From contig OX639992.1 of the NCBI GenBank assembly GCA_951828515.1, forward strand, positions 1,240,001 through 1,304,000: a DNA stretch of 64,000 nucleotides. The letters are read 5' to 3'. Positions 25,332 through 34,781 of this stretch are shown in pieces (the stretch's first letter is position 1; every line of letters begins with the position of its first letter). The notes beneath the pieces are model-generated. The model ran no database searches. It was not told where the DNA came from and saw only the letters and a list, made by a program, of their open reading frames with translations. The translations under genes and the position numbers were made by a program. The stretch comes from an uncultured Poribacteria bacterium. GTDB lineage: Bacteria > Poribacteria > WGA-4E > WGA-3G.

Positions 25332-26534
25332 ATGGCAATGTCCGTTTACGCAGGTACAACTTTAAGAGAAGCGGGAAAGATTATCGCAGGCGATTACTCG
25401 GCTTTTGACTGGCGGGCGCGTGTCACCTATAGCGGGGTGTATCTTGGTATGAATCCAGCGATTCGGGATGCCGAGAATGCCCTTGACACTGACGAAGACA
25501 AACCCGTCGTTGTGGCATTGCTGCTCAAATCGGAGAAGATGCTTGTCAAGGACCGGGTCAGGCGTCTCAGTGCGATCAAAGGCGCACGCATTATACCGGA
25601 CGAGGAACTCCTCAAACGGACGGGCTATCTCTTCGATAACGAAAAATTGATCGGACTGCCCGAGGGTATCGTGATGCGTGCGAGCAACGGTGTTTACATT
25701 GTGCAGTGCGATGCAAATCAGTATCAATGTTCGTTACGCGGAAAGCGAGATGCTTTTAGCACAAATCAGCAGATATTCGTTGGGGACCGCGTGAAAATTC
25801 AGGTGATCGATGAAACGCATGGCACGATTGCAGCCGTTATGCGACGCAAGAGCGAATATAAACGGAGCGGAACACAATCAAAACAGGCTATTCTTATTCC
25901 GAATCTCGATGGACTCATCATCGTTTCTTCTGTAAAAGAACCCCCCATCTGGCAGCGAATGCTGGACAGGTTCCTCGTTATCGCCGAGGCATCAGGAATT
26001 GAACCGCTTATCTGTTTCAATAAAATTGATATGCTCGAAAACCGATCAGAAGTGGATTCGATAGCCGCGATTTATCAGCAAATCGGTTATCGGACAACCC
26101 TCACGAGTGCAACGACTGGCGAGGGAATCGAGGATTTGAAAGCGTGGATGAAAGGAAAGATTTCGGCACTCACTGGGTTATCCGGGGTCGGAAAATCTTC
26201 GCTCTTGAACGCCATCCAGCCCAATCTGAAATTGAAAACGAACGCAGTGAATCCGAGACGGGGTGGAAGACACACGACCGTTGCAACCCAACTTTACAAC
26301 TTGGATTTCGGCGGTTTTATCGCCGATACACCGGGGCTTCGAGAATTAAATTTTTGGGACATCGAGACTCGCCTGATCGACCGCTATTTTCCAGAGATGA
26401 ACTCACTCCGAGAGCGTTGTATGAAAAATCATTGTACGCATATTGATCAGGAAGGTTGTCGTGTAGATGCAGCCTTGAGAAATGGGGACATTTCACAGTC
26501 TCGGTATGAGAGTTACTGTGAATTTCAAAAATAG
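25332..26534 (+). CDS. rsgA: ribosome small-subunit GTPase RsgA with an extra N-terminal domain
   Basis: A 400-residue circularly permuted GTPase that matures the 30S subunit. The OB-fold runs from about residue 115 (GIVMRASNGVYIVQC, LRGKRDAF, GDRVKIQV). The permuted GTPase motifs follow: CFNKID (G4), SATTGEG (G5), TGLSGVGKSSLL (G1, about 278-289), GGRHTT (G2) and DTPGLREL (G3). The C-terminal zinc-binding CMKNHCTHIDQEGC (about 362-375) completes the family. RsgA is usually 300-350 residues; here about 110 residues precede the OB-fold. That extension resembles a YbaK/aaRS-editing-like domain only faintly (LLKRTGYLF). Confidence 0.92.
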   Translation: MAMSVYAGTTLREAGKIIAGDYSAFDWRARVTYSGVYLGMNPAIRDAENALDTDEDKPVVVALLLKSEKMLVKDRVRRLSAIKGARIIPDEELLKRTGYLFDNEKLIGLPEGIVMRASNGVYIVQCDANQYQCSLRGKRDAFSTNQQIFVGDRVKIQVIDETHGTIAAVMRRKSEYKRSGTQSKQAILIPNLDGLIIVSSVKEPPIWQRMLDRFLVIAEASGIEPLICFNKIDMLENRSEVDSIAAIYQQIGYRTTLTSATTGEGIEDLKAWMKGKISALTGLSGVGKSSLLNAIQPNLKLKTNAVNPRRGGRHTTVATQLYNLDFGGFIADTPGLRELNFWDIETRLIDRYFPEMNSLRERCMKNHCTHIDQEGCRVDAALRNGDISQSRYESYCEFQK

Positions 26535-26652
26535 AGCAATTAATTAACTAAAATCGCGATGCTATTGGCGAACTCTGGAATCAAGGTCCCCTCTAATGTC
26601 CTAACGCAGTTTCAATTACAAGCATCCATCATTTAATTATGGAGTGAAATTT

Positions 26653-27360
26653 GTGAGTGCAAAACTATGTATCATGACGGCTTACGCCGACGAAACCCGT
26701 ATACTTCTGGATGTTTTGGGTCAGGAGGCAGGTGATTCAGTTGATTGGAACAGTAGGCTACAGTTTGAGTGGTCGGATGGAAACAAAAAATGGGTCGTCA
26801 TGCAATCGGGTATGGGAAAAGTGCGTGCGGCATCAATGTGCCAAATGATAATAGACACATATCAGATAGACACCTTCTTTGAGTTCGGATTTGCGGGTGG
26901 TTTAGTCGACACCTTAAATATCGGAGACATTGTCGTGGTCACGGGTGTCTCTGAACACGACGCGCCAAATCGATCAGAGATCCAGCGTGAGCAAGAGACT
27001 TGGCGAGATCGTCTCTTTGATGCTTCTTCATCCTCAATAAACAGGTTCACAACCGCTCTATCAGCGGACCCCAATGTTACACTTACAAAAGCCCCTGTAA
27101 TCTGCGGAGATATGGACGTATACAATCGTGAAGTTAGAGACAAGATCGCCATGGAAAGTGGAGCCGTCGCAGTGAATTGGGAATCATCGGCGATTGCGGA
27201 TGTCTGTGCGATTAATAACGTCAAGTATGTCGGCATCCGCGTCATCTCCGATCTGTGTGTTGAAGAGGATAGTGGACCTATTCCCAAGGAACGGATTGAA
27301 CGCTTACGCCGATCCACAACCGCGTACGTAAATGCCTTAGTGGACTTCAATAAACGTTAG
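26653..27360 (+). CDS. 5'-methylthioadenosine/S-adenosylhomocysteine nucleosidase-like protein
   Basis: A 235-residue protein of the nucleoside phosphorylase/MTAN fold, which removes adenine from methylthioadenosine or adenosylhomocysteine. Family features are MQSGMGKVRAASM (about 55-67), ELFEFGFAGGL-like FFEFGFAGGLVDTLNIGDIVV, VNWESSAIADVC (the VDMEGAAIA motif with Glu retained) and VGIRVISDLC (about 199-208), where the final SD carries the catalytic aspartate. GTG 26653 has GGAG nine bases upstream; GTG 26644 is possible. In a window with many SAM-dependent methyltransferases, recycling of their by-product is a sensible role. Confidence 0.8.
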   Translation: MSAKLCIMTAYADETRILLDVLGQEAGDSVDWNSRLQFEWSDGNKKWVVMQSGMGKVRAASMCQMIIDTYQIDTFFEFGFAGGLVDTLNIGDIVVVTGVSEHDAPNRSEIQREQETWRDRLFDASSSSINRFTTALSADPNVTLTKAPVICGDMDVYNREVRDKIAMESGAVAVNWESSAIADVCAINNVKYVGIRVISDLCVEEDSGPIPKERIERLRRSTTAYVNALVDFNKR

Positions 27361-27402
27361 TAGGCATAGGAAAACAGTTTAAGGGAAGCCTTATACTGGA
27401 GA

Positions 27403-28128
27403 ATGACTTGGGCCATGGAAGAACATGTATCTGACGCAGAACTGATGAAAATACAGGTTGAGGTGCTATTTACACAGGATGAGAATGGACACTTGCAGCA
27501 TATCAACGAACCTACCGGTGCTGCAGAACCAGCCCCTCGTTTCTTTTTTGGATACACCAATGAAGGTTCAATATGTCGATTCCGGCACGACCTCCCCGAC
27601 AATGTGGTTGCACAACTGAAGGAAGTCGCTGCTGCTGAACCAATACCTATGAGTTCCAAGAAAATCCCAAAGAGCCATAGTCAATTCGAGGATATTCTTC
27701 AAAGTCATGCACCAATTGAACGGGTCTGGGTCGGTCCCGCTTATCGCTTTCCTGAACACATTACACCCCCAACAAATGTTGTCCGATTATCAGGTGAAAA
27801 TGCAGAATTTCTAAAAAAAGATTTCGCCGAAATGGTGTTGGAACTCAATAGTTGGCAACCCTACTTAGCAATCATAGAGAATTCACAGGCGGTGTCAATT
27901 TGCCGAAGTGTCCGCTTATCATCACGGGCACATGAAGCAGGCGTCGATACGTTGATTGATTATCGTCGACGTGGGTATGCAACGTCGGTTGTCGCTGCTT
28001 GGGCACTTGCTGTCCGTGCTCTGAACCGCATTCCTCTCTACAGCACATCGTGGGACAATGTTGCTTCTCAAGGTGTGGCACGACAATTAGGTTTAGTGCA
28101 GTATGGGGTGGACTATCATGTAACCTGA
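27403..28128 (+). CDS. GNAT-like acetyltransferase with N-terminal extension
   Basis: A 241-residue protein with a GNAT domain in its C-terminal half. The acetyl-CoA loop is TLIDYRRRGYATSVVAAWA (about 185-203), followed by PLYSTSWDNVASQGVARQLGL, the usual closing helix of GNAT proteins that act on small molecules. The first 110 residues are not recognised but include a hydrophobic RFFFGYTNEGSICRFRHDLP strand. It follows the nucleosidase by 42 bases and precedes another GNAT gene. Start at ATG 27403 has GGAG upstream. Confidence 0.7.
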   Translation: MTWAMEEHVSDAELMKIQVEVLFTQDENGHLQHINEPTGAAEPAPRFFFGYTNEGSICRFRHDLPDNVVAQLKEVAAAEPIPMSSKKIPKSHSQFEDILQSHAPIERVWVGPAYRFPEHITPPTNVVRLSGENAEFLKKDFAEMVLELNSWQPYLAIIENSQAVSICRSVRLSSRAHEAGVDTLIDYRRRGYATSVVAAWALAVRALNRIPLYSTSWDNVASQGVARQLGLVQYGVDYHVT

Positions 28129-28182
28129 TATGTGCCAGAAAGTATGTCCATTACTACACATAAGGAAGGAGCAAATCAAACG

Positions 28183-28770
28183 ATGAACACCAATGAGAAC
28201 ATCGAATTGCGCATCCTTGAACAGACACCTGATGATCTTGAGGCATACGGTTCCATTCCAATCGCCTTTGAAGTACGGAGCATCCTGAGAGTCAATTGCG
28301 TGGGCATCAACGGTCTGGGCGGTCTCAGTCTAAGGGAAGAAGAAGTTGCCTCTCCTTGGGTTAAAGACTACGACTGCGATGAGGGACCCGTTCGCTGGCG
28401 GAGATGGGACATCTCACATTGGGGGATTCTGTCTGCATTCATCGAAAATAAAAGGGTTGGTGGTGCAGTTGTAGCTCTCAACACACCTAACATGAATTTC
28501 TTAGAAGACAGAAACGATCACGCGGCACTCTGGGATCTTCGCGTCGTCCCAGAACTTCGGGGGCATGGAATAGGAAAAAAACTTCTACAATCCTCATTAA
28601 ACTGGGCGCGACAGAGGTCGTGTGTATTGATGAAGATTGAGACACAAAATATCAACGTCCCCGCCTGCAGATTCTACGCGAGTCAGGGTTGTCAACTCGG
28701 AACTGTTCGTCGGTTCGCATACACCGACTATCCAGATGAAGTCCAATTGATTTGGTACAAGTCACTTTAG
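28183..28770 (+). CDS. GNAT acetyltransferase, streptothricin acetyltransferase-like
   Basis: A 195-residue GNAT protein. Motif A is VVPELRGHGIGKKLLQSSLNWA (about 124-145). The following IETQNINVPACRFYASQG and the DYPDEVQLIWYKSL end closely resemble streptothricin acetyltransferases (ETQDIN..ACHFY and EIAIFWY), more than a generic GNAT. ATG 28183 has AAGGAGC upstream. A resistance role is possible but not shown; the acceptor might be another beta-amino compound. A promoter for the next gene follows at 28796. Confidence 0.75.
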   Translation: MNTNENIELRILEQTPDDLEAYGSIPIAFEVRSILRVNCVGINGLGGLSLREEEVASPWVKDYDCDEGPVRWRRWDISHWGILSAFIENKRVGGAVVALNTPNMNFLEDRNDHAALWDLRVVPELRGHGIGKKLLQSSLNWARQRSCVLMKIETQNINVPACRFYASQGCQLGTVRRFAYTDYPDEVQLIWYKSL

Positions 28771-28795
28771 GGTTTCGATTCAGGCAACTGTGAAC

Positions 28796-28824
28796 TTGAC
28801 ATCCGTCCCGTATTATGATAGACT
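28796..28824 (+). promoter_or_regulatory. sigma70-type promoter before the metallohydrolase gene
   Basis: TTGACA (28796-28801), a 17-base spacer and TAGACT (28819-28824). The spacer TCCGTCCCGTATTATGA is strikingly like that of a second promoter at 49802-49830 (TCCCTCCCAAATTGTGA), suggesting a shared regulator or common origin. The gene starts 47 bases downstream of the -10. Confidence 0.6.
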
Positions 28825-28870
28825 ACGGCATTAGTAATAGAAACCAACCAGCGATTAGGAGGAATGCCAC

Positions 28871-31207
28871 ATGCGATGGACGACGAATGGATACAACACT
28901 CTTCTAAAAAAAGGAACCTGTAGACTGTTCTACTTGACCCTTATCAGTTGGATGTTACTCCTCACTTTCACTTCGGTGGGGTTCACCGATGAATTGAGCC
29001 ACATCACTGAAGTGGAGTTTCAACCGTTCGCGTCAGCGACCCAACGACTCATTGAGGCGTTGGACTATCTCGGTTCACCCCTATCTGAAGACGATCTTTC
29101 AGCAATTGAGAACGCCTTGGTTTCCGATGACCACACACAGGCGATTGTTGACATCCAAAAAACTCTTGACGCATACTGTTTAGTTGGTGTCAATATCAAC
29201 CCTGAGAGCCGCGTGAAGGTTAAGGAGGGTCCAGCAAATAAGGAACTGATGCAACAAGGGTGGCGTACCTTTTTAGTAAAGGTCCACAACGAGGCTGGCG
29301 TGACAGCACCCTTAGTTGCCGAGAGCGAAAATGCTGCGCCACTGTATAAGCGGTCCAGCGGAAGCCCCGACCCAGAAATGGCTGTGCCAAAAAGCGACAT
29401 TCCGCACCGGTTTCTCGATATTGAGGTTTATTCCAACCCACCCTTGAAGGCGAGTCTTTCGGGGTTGGAACTGGAGTATCGTATCGTTCAATTCTATAGC
29501 CGCGATGCAGGCAAACGAGAAGCGATGGTCGGCTTCAACGTCGGTCAGGGAACACAGGACATCGGCTTCCGCAGCGAAGTTCCTATCCTGTTCCACTGTG
29601 TGCCAGCGGTAAACGTCACTCTGGAAGTGTTAGACTTCGACGGAAAACCGACAACCGCGGCTTTTATCATTCGTGACGAGTTGAACCGTGTGTATCCATC
29701 ACGCGGGCGACGCTTGGCACCCGATTTCTTCTTTCATAACCAAATCTATCGGCACAGCGGTGAATCGGTGCTTCTGCCACCCGGCACATATACTGTCGAA
29801 TACACACGGGGACCGGAATACCGAGTAAAGACCCAAACCATCACCGTTCCGAATACCGAAACACATCAAGAGACCTTTCATCTGGAAAGATGGATCCATA
29901 TCGCCGCAGAAGGTTGGCGTTCCGGGGATCATCATGTCCACGCAGCGGGTTGTGCGCACTATGAAAGCCCGACTGAGGGTGTCACACCAGAAGATATGAT
30001 GCGACACATTCTCGGAGAAGACCTCAACGTGGGCTGCGTTCTCTCGTGGGGACCCTGTTGGTATTTCCAGAAGGAGTTTTTCGAGGGCAAGGTTCACGAA
30101 CTTTCGACTGATGATTATATAATGCGCTACGACGTAGAAGTTTCGGGTTTCCCTTCCTCACACGCCGGACACCTCTCATTGCTTGCTTTGACTGAAGACG
30201 ATTACAGCGGCACCCAGCGCATTGAAGAATGGCCGAGCTGGGATCTCCCGGTCCTTCAGTGGGCAAAAGAACAGGGCGCGGTAACGGGCTTCAGTCATAG
30301 TGGTTGGGGTCTGAAAGTAGATGGAGACGAACTTCCGAATTACAACATGCCCCCTTTTGACGGCATCGGTGCTAACGAGTATATTGTGGACGTCGTTCAT
30401 GACGCTGTTGATTTCATATCCACGGTGGACACACCCGCGGTTTGGGAACTGAATATCTGGTATCATACCCTGAACTGTGGTTTCCGCACGCGAATCAGTG
30501 GCGAGACGGATTTCCCTTGCATTTACGGTGAGCGTGTCGGATTAGGTCGTATCTATGTGAAAATGCCTGCCGGTGCTCTCGACTTCGATACATGGGTCGC
30601 AGGATTGCGCGATGGTCGTTCCTACGTTGGGGATGGTAAAAGTCACCTCTTGGACTTCACCGTGGGTGGCGTACCCGTTGGTGAGGAGACGGCAACTGGG
30701 GAGATTAGCCAATTGGATTTGGAAGCACCCAGCACAGTAACCATCACGGCTCGCGTCGCTGCGCGACTTAATGAGGAACCCAATCCTGATCTCCAGAATC
30801 GCCCCTTAGATCAGCAACCGTATTGGGACATTGAACGTGCGCGGATTGCAGAAGAACGGAAGGTCCCTGTTGAACTCATCGTCAACGGTCAAGCGGTTGA
30901 GACACAAGAAATTACCGCTAACGGTGAAGTCGTCCCTGTTCAATTTGAGACACCTATTGACAGATCCAGTTGGGTTGCATTACGAATCTTCCCGTCGTCT
31001 CATACGAATCCGGTTTTCGTTATTGTAGACGGTAAACCGATCCGGGCAAGTCGCAGAAGTGCGCAATGGTGCTTAGAGGCTGTTGAAGTCTGCTGGAACG
31101 AAAAAGTTGGTCGCATTCGAGAAGAGGAACGCGATGCCGCTCGCGAGGCGTATGGCATAGCATCACAGACATATCAAAAGATCCTCGAAGAATCTGATGT
31201 AGATTGA
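28871..31207 (+). CDS. secreted CehA/McbA family metallohydrolase
   Basis: A 778-residue protein. Its signal segment is LFYLTLISWMLLLTFTSVGFTD (about 19-40). The central region has GWRSGDHHVHAAG (about 350-362), the DxHxH-type start of a PHP-like metal centre found in CehA/McbA proteins. Further histidines and acidic residues follow: FSHSGWG (about 480) and the FDGIGANEYIV and WELNIWYHTLN segments. An N-terminal 300-residue beta-rich region, VEVLDFDGKPTTAAFIIRD, looks like a carboxypeptidase-regulatory or Ig-like fold. ATG 28871 follows AGGAGGAATGCCAC. Probably acts in the periplasm on a phosphoester, carbamate or glycan-linked substrate; exact reaction unknown. Confidence 0.78.
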   Translation: MRWTTNGYNTLLKKGTCRLFYLTLISWMLLLTFTSVGFTDELSHITEVEFQPFASATQRLIEALDYLGSPLSEDDLSAIENALVSDDHTQAIVDIQKTLDAYCLVGVNINPESRVKVKEGPANKELMQQGWRTFLVKVHNEAGVTAPLVAESENAAPLYKRSSGSPDPEMAVPKSDIPHRFLDIEVYSNPPLKASLSGLELEYRIVQFYSRDAGKREAMVGFNVGQGTQDIGFRSEVPILFHCVPAVNVTLEVLDFDGKPTTAAFIIRDELNRVYPSRGRRLAPDFFFHNQIYRHSGESVLLPPGTYTVEYTRGPEYRVKTQTITVPNTETHQETFHLERWIHIAAEGWRSGDHHVHAAGCAHYESPTEGVTPEDMMRHILGEDLNVGCVLSWGPCWYFQKEFFEGKVHELSTDDYIMRYDVEVSGFPSSHAGHLSLLALTEDDYSGTQRIEEWPSWDLPVLQWAKEQGAVTGFSHSGWGLKVDGDELPNYNMPPFDGIGANEYIVDVVHDAVDFISTVDTPAVWELNIWYHTLNCGFRTRISGETDFPCIYGERVGLGRIYVKMPAGALDFDTWVAGLRDGRSYVGDGKSHLLDFTVGGVPVGEETATGEISQLDLEAPSTVTITARVAARLNEEPNPDLQNRPLDQQPYWDIERARIAEERKVPVELIVNGQAVETQEITANGEVVPVQFETPIDRSSWVALRIFPSSHTNPVFVIVDGKPIRASRRSAQWCLEAVEVCWNEKVGRIREEERDAAREAYGIASQTYQKILEESDVD

Positions 31208-31230
31208 ATAAACTTTTAAGGAGCAATGTT

Positions 31231-32001
31231 ATGAAACTTATGCCGCAAGAGGTCGAACAATTCAAACGTAAAGGCTATCTCAACATCAACAGACGGGTCA
31301 TTGATGACGAACATCTTACCGTGTTACGCGAACATTACGACGCACTGTTTGCGCAGAAACGCGACACAATCGGTGAAGGTTTGCGCAACCTCGCAGTCGT
31401 CGGGGACACGGAAAGTGATGAGGACGCCAATCGCGCTGAAGAAATGTTGCAGATCATGGAGATGTGGCGACTCGATGAAGAATATCGGAAGTTGCTCTAC
31501 CACGATCCCCTGTTAGACATCGCCGAGAGTTTAATCGGAGCCGATATCCAGTTATTCCATGATCAGGCGCTCTACAAACCCGCCTATCACGGCGGTGAGG
31601 TGTATTGGCATCAGGACAATGCATATTGGCAGTGCGACCCACCTAATCTTGTGAGCATCTGGATAGCACTCGATGACGCCGACGAGGAAAACGGTTGTAT
31701 GAACGTTATCCCCGGCAGTTATTTAGAAGGACTGGCGGCGCACGGACGTGCTGAGTCAGAGAAGGGTAAATTGCCAGCGTTGTTAGAGGTGGATGCTGAT
31801 GCGGATCGTGCTGTCCCCGTGCCAGTTGGTGCCGGATGCGGGATGGTTCATCATTGCATGACACTCCACCAAACGGATCCGAACCGCTCATCCCGAGACC
31901 GTCGGGCGATGGTCCTCCATTACATGCCATCGGGTACGCGGAATCGCGACGGCGAGGTGATGAAAGACCACCCGCTGCTACGCGGAAACCAGTTGGCGTA
32001 G
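31231..32001 (+). CDS. phytanoyl-CoA dioxygenase family protein (PhyH)
   Basis: A 256-residue Fe(II)/2-oxoglutarate-dependent oxygenase. The iron-binding HxD is in VYWHQDNAYW (about 129-138). The distal histidine is in MVHHCMTLHQTDPN (about 206-219), and the 2-oxoglutarate-binding arginine is in DRRAMVLHYMP (about 224-234). ATG 31231 has AAGGAGC upstream; a TTG at 31204 is in frame but less likely. It sits 23 bases after the metallohydrolase and 55 before a second PhyH gene, probably one operon. The hydroxylated substrate is unknown; many Poribacteria-like genomes carry expanded PhyH families. Confidence 0.88.
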   Translation: MKLMPQEVEQFKRKGYLNINRRVIDDEHLTVLREHYDALFAQKRDTIGEGLRNLAVVGDTESDEDANRAEEMLQIMEMWRLDEEYRKLLYHDPLLDIAESLIGADIQLFHDQALYKPAYHGGEVYWHQDNAYWQCDPPNLVSIWIALDDADEENGCMNVIPGSYLEGLAAHGRAESEKGKLPALLEVDADADRAVPVPVGAGCGMVHHCMTLHQTDPNRSSRDRRAMVLHYMPSGTRNRDGEVMKDHPLLRGNQLA

Positions 32002-32024
32002 AGCAAGTCGCGACTGCTCCTTTT
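32001..32024 (+). terminator. hairpin with short T-run between two PhyH genes
   Basis: GAGCA (32001-32005) and TGCTC (32015-32019) pair, enclosing the self-complementary GTCGCGAC, followed by C and TTTT. It is a modest attenuator or terminator candidate. It could equally be a REP-like palindrome, since the GC-rich core resembles dispersed repeats. Confidence 0.35.
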
Positions 32025-32056
32025 GGAGTTCTCATTGCTTTTTCGGGAGCAAGACA

Positions 32057-32812
32057 ATGCGGATCGAGTTGACTGATGCAGAACAATCAGACGGAAAAAT
32101 GTGTGCCGCGCATCTTGATTTAGCGAACCGGCTACTGCGAGAAGTAGGTGCCGTGATCCTTGAAAATGCTGTGCCACTTGAGATCGTCAAGGAGGCGCGA
32201 ACCGCTTATTTCGATGCAATCCAGCGTGGCATGGTCCGTAAAATCCGTCATGCACTGGAAATGCCGTTCCTCCATCACCAATTTATCACGAACCCGTTCT
32301 CGCTCCAAGTCATTGAAGCTGCGATGGGCAAGAAAGTGGCACTGTTCCGCTGTGGGATTCATAATGTGCCACCCGATATAGATGGAAACCAAGTCGAAAA
32401 GTCCCCTCACCGCGACGGCAACCATCTATTTCCTGAACTCGCCTGTGTACTCCCCGTCTCAGGTATCTATGTTAATATTCCATTCGTCGATTTCTTAGAA
32501 GAAAATGGAGCCACAAAGATATGGTCCGGTTCGCATCTGATTATGGATTCCCCACCCTCAGATGTTCGATATCTCGGAGAGCGAAGTAAGCACCTACCCG
32601 CGCTACAAGCGGTAATGCCTATGGGTTCTCTGATTCTTCGCGATATGCGACTGTGGCACGTTGGAATGCCGAACAGAACTGACACCCACCGCCCAATGCT
32701 TGATATCGGTTATACGCGTATATTCCCGCATGCAAGCGAGCGACTTCGCGTCCCTCAAGAAATCAAGCAGGACTGGTCTGAGGCAGCCAAAAAACTTCTC
32801 AGGACAGGCTAA
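32057..32812 (+). CDS. phytanoyl-CoA dioxygenase family protein (PhyH)
   Basis: A 251-residue Fe(II)/2-oxoglutarate oxygenase. The iron motif reads SPHRDGNHLF (about 115-124; His-x-Asp), and the later LWHVGMPNRTDTHRPMLDIGY (about 198-218) has the distal histidine and the arginine. ATG 32057 follows GGGAGC. It is only distantly similar to the PhyH protein just upstream, so the two are not a recent tandem duplication. A shared transcript and different hydroxylation targets are likely. Substrate unknown. Confidence 0.85.
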   Translation: MRIELTDAEQSDGKMCAAHLDLANRLLREVGAVILENAVPLEIVKEARTAYFDAIQRGMVRKIRHALEMPFLHHQFITNPFSLQVIEAAMGKKVALFRCGIHNVPPDIDGNQVEKSPHRDGNHLFPELACVLPVSGIYVNIPFVDFLEENGATKIWSGSHLIMDSPPSDVRYLGERSKHLPALQAVMPMGSLILRDMRLWHVGMPNRTDTHRPMLDIGYTRIFPHASERLRVPQEIKQDWSEAAKKLLRTG

Positions 32813-32893
32813 TTTTTTAATCGTATGCCGCCGCGCTATTTTCAATAAAACCCATGCAATAACGGAATCTATCTTTGGGAGATACAACTAAAA

Positions 32894-33670
32894 ATGATCA
32901 TTAACGGGATCTTTTTTGACTTATATGGGACCCTCTTGGTATACGGAAATATGGATGCTGCATGGTCAGATTGGTTAAATGCACTTTATGCGCAGCTCAA
33001 GTTGCGCGGATTGACCCTTTCAATTGAATCACTTGCCAAAACTTGCGATCAGTTTTATAGCAAAAGTGAGCCAACGCCGCGCCAACACAATTTGACGGTG
33101 TTTGAACAACGCATCCAAAATCTGTGTTTCGATTTAAAACTGAATCTCGCCTCTGAAGAGATAAAAGTGATAGCAAACAAAGTCGCCAATGCTTGGCAAA
33201 AACATATATCACTTGACCCTGAAGTGCATTCTGTACTGCATACATTACACCGCTCCAAAAAACTTGCCCTCGTGTCTAATTTCGACCATCCACCACACGT
33301 CCATTCAGTTCTCAGTAAACTCAGCCTTACACCCTATTTTGATTCGGTTGTTATTTCCGCTGAAGTAGGGGTCAAGAAACCAAATCCGCGGATATTTGAC
33401 AGAGCACTTGAGCAGACTGCAATGAAGCCCGAAGAAGTCATTTATGTCGGAGACACAGAAGACGACACCAAAGCCGCCCGCGCTGCGGGTATTGTTCCAA
33501 TCCTCATACAAAGAGATAACGAAGGCAATGCATTTGACTTCAGCGTCAATACACACAATTTACAGCAAGAAAAATTCACACTTGATGTGAGGACAATAAC
33601 CAAGCTCTCTGAACTTCTGACATCGTTTGAATCCTCTGCTACCAAATTCCAGACAGTGGGAAAATCATGA
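32894..33670 (+). CDS. HAD-superfamily hydrolase
   Basis: A 258-residue haloacid-dehalogenase-type phosphatase. Motif I is FFDLYGTLL (about 7-15) with the nucleophilic aspartate; the second acid position is tyrosine (DLYGT), as in dehalogenase- and epoxide-like HADs. Motif II is LALVSNFD (about 120), motif III the GVKKPNPRIF lysine, and motif IV YVGDTEDDTKAARAAG (about 186-201). The helical cap between motif I and II is of type C1. The stop overlaps the ATG of the following methyltransferase, so both are probably translated together. Confidence 0.87.
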   Translation: MIINGIFFDLYGTLLVYGNMDAAWSDWLNALYAQLKLRGLTLSIESLAKTCDQFYSKSEPTPRQHNLTVFEQRIQNLCFDLKLNLASEEIKVIANKVANAWQKHISLDPEVHSVLHTLHRSKKLALVSNFDHPPHVHSVLSKLSLTPYFDSVVISAEVGVKKPNPRIFDRALEQTAMKPEEVIYVGDTEDDTKAARAAGIVPILIQRDNEGNAFDFSVNTHNLQQEKFTLDVRTITKLSELLTSFESSATKFQTVGKS

Positions 33671-34491
33671 AACAAAAATACTTTTACCACGAACATCTGG
33701 CAGATTATACCGAGTTGAAGGCAAAAGGACTGACGTCGCGAGGAGAACTTTACGGGAATCCCAACGATTTCAATGATTTTTCCTCCAAACCCTTCTTCAT
33801 AGAGACCTTGCCACGTTTAGACCTTAAACCAGATGCCCGAATTCTTGAACTCGGATGCGGGACAGGCCCAGTAGCATGTTTTTTAGCGAAATTAGGCTAC
33901 CAAGTGCATGGGATCGATGTTATTCCCGATGCCATTGATAAAGCCAAAGCGATCGCTGCCGAGCAGTGTTTAGCCATCCAGTATGAGGTGTTAGATGTCT
34001 GTCAACTTCCACGTGGAGGCAAGCGATACCAACTCATTATTGACAGTTTCTGCTCACAAGGCATCGTTACCGATCCAGATCGGGATGCGATGTTTTCAGG
34101 CATCAAGGCTCGACTCGCCAAGAACGGCTACTTTTTGATGAGCTGCTGCGTGTTTGAACCCGATCGAGAAGATCCTGAAACACAAATAGTCGATAACGCA
34201 ACAGGGAAAGTTTACACCCGCTTTGACCAAGACGCGCTTTGGGATAACGGGACGGAAACATGCTATAGTCGATTTCATCCGGACCCTTTCAGACCCAGTA
34301 TCGGACCCGAAGATTATGAAGGGACAATTTGCGTGAATGGTGGGTGGTACATCCATCAACGACGTTACCGATTCCCTGAGAATCTACGTTTAGAACTTGA
34401 GCGTCATGGGTTCACGGTTCTTGAGCAGAGCGGCGAGGTAACCGAGAACGCTATCTGCGTCCATCAAGGGACCGGCTTTGCCAATTTCTAA
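33667..34491 (+). CDS. class I SAM-dependent methyltransferase
   Basis: A 274-residue methyltransferase. Motif I is ILELGCGTGPVACFL (about 58-72), then VHGIDVIPDAIDKAK (end of strand 2), and YQLIIDSFCSQGIV (motif IV region). The C-terminal NGGWYIHQRRYRFPENLRLELERHGFTVLEQ is a normal core ending. The start overlaps the HAD hydrolase stop (ATGA). Its substrate is not predictable. After it lies a 290-base gap before a transmembrane sigma factor. Confidence 0.85.
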   Translation: MKQKYFYHEHLADYTELKAKGLTSRGELYGNPNDFNDFSSKPFFIETLPRLDLKPDARILELGCGTGPVACFLAKLGYQVHGIDVIPDAIDKAKAIAAEQCLAIQYEVLDVCQLPRGGKRYQLIIDSFCSQGIVTDPDRDAMFSGIKARLAKNGYFLMSCCVFEPDREDPETQIVDNATGKVYTRFDQDALWDNGTETCYSRFHPDPFRPSIGPEDYEGTICVNGGWYIHQRRYRFPENLRLELERHGFTVLEQSGEVTENAICVHQGTGFANF

Positions 34492-34781
34492 TTCAGTCCT
34501 CAAGCCTAAAAGTCACTAAACAGTAAAAGTATTGACGATTTTTTTCTATCTTCCCACAATCCTCTCTTTTTTTGCAGAATTATGCAACCATTTTCCCTTA
34601 ACGCGCGCCACTATATATTAACTTGAAGAATTTTATGCCGACTTCTTGAATCCCACTGGAGAAAAAACGCTGGGGTCGTGGGAGAGATTGACGGAATCCC
34701 CTCTCGATGTCTTCAACAAGACGATACTCGTGTATAAAACGGTCCTGCTGTGCCAATTTGAAAGCCTGCTCTTGGAGGTGC
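34492..34781. other. intergenic region before the sigma factor gene
   Basis: About 290 bases. It is AT-rich with long T-runs near 34539-34546 and 34568-34575. TTGACG at about 34533 followed 17 bases later by CACAAT could be a weak sigma70 promoter. TTGGAGG just before 34782 is the ribosome-binding site of the next gene. No other structure recognised. Confidence 0.4.
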
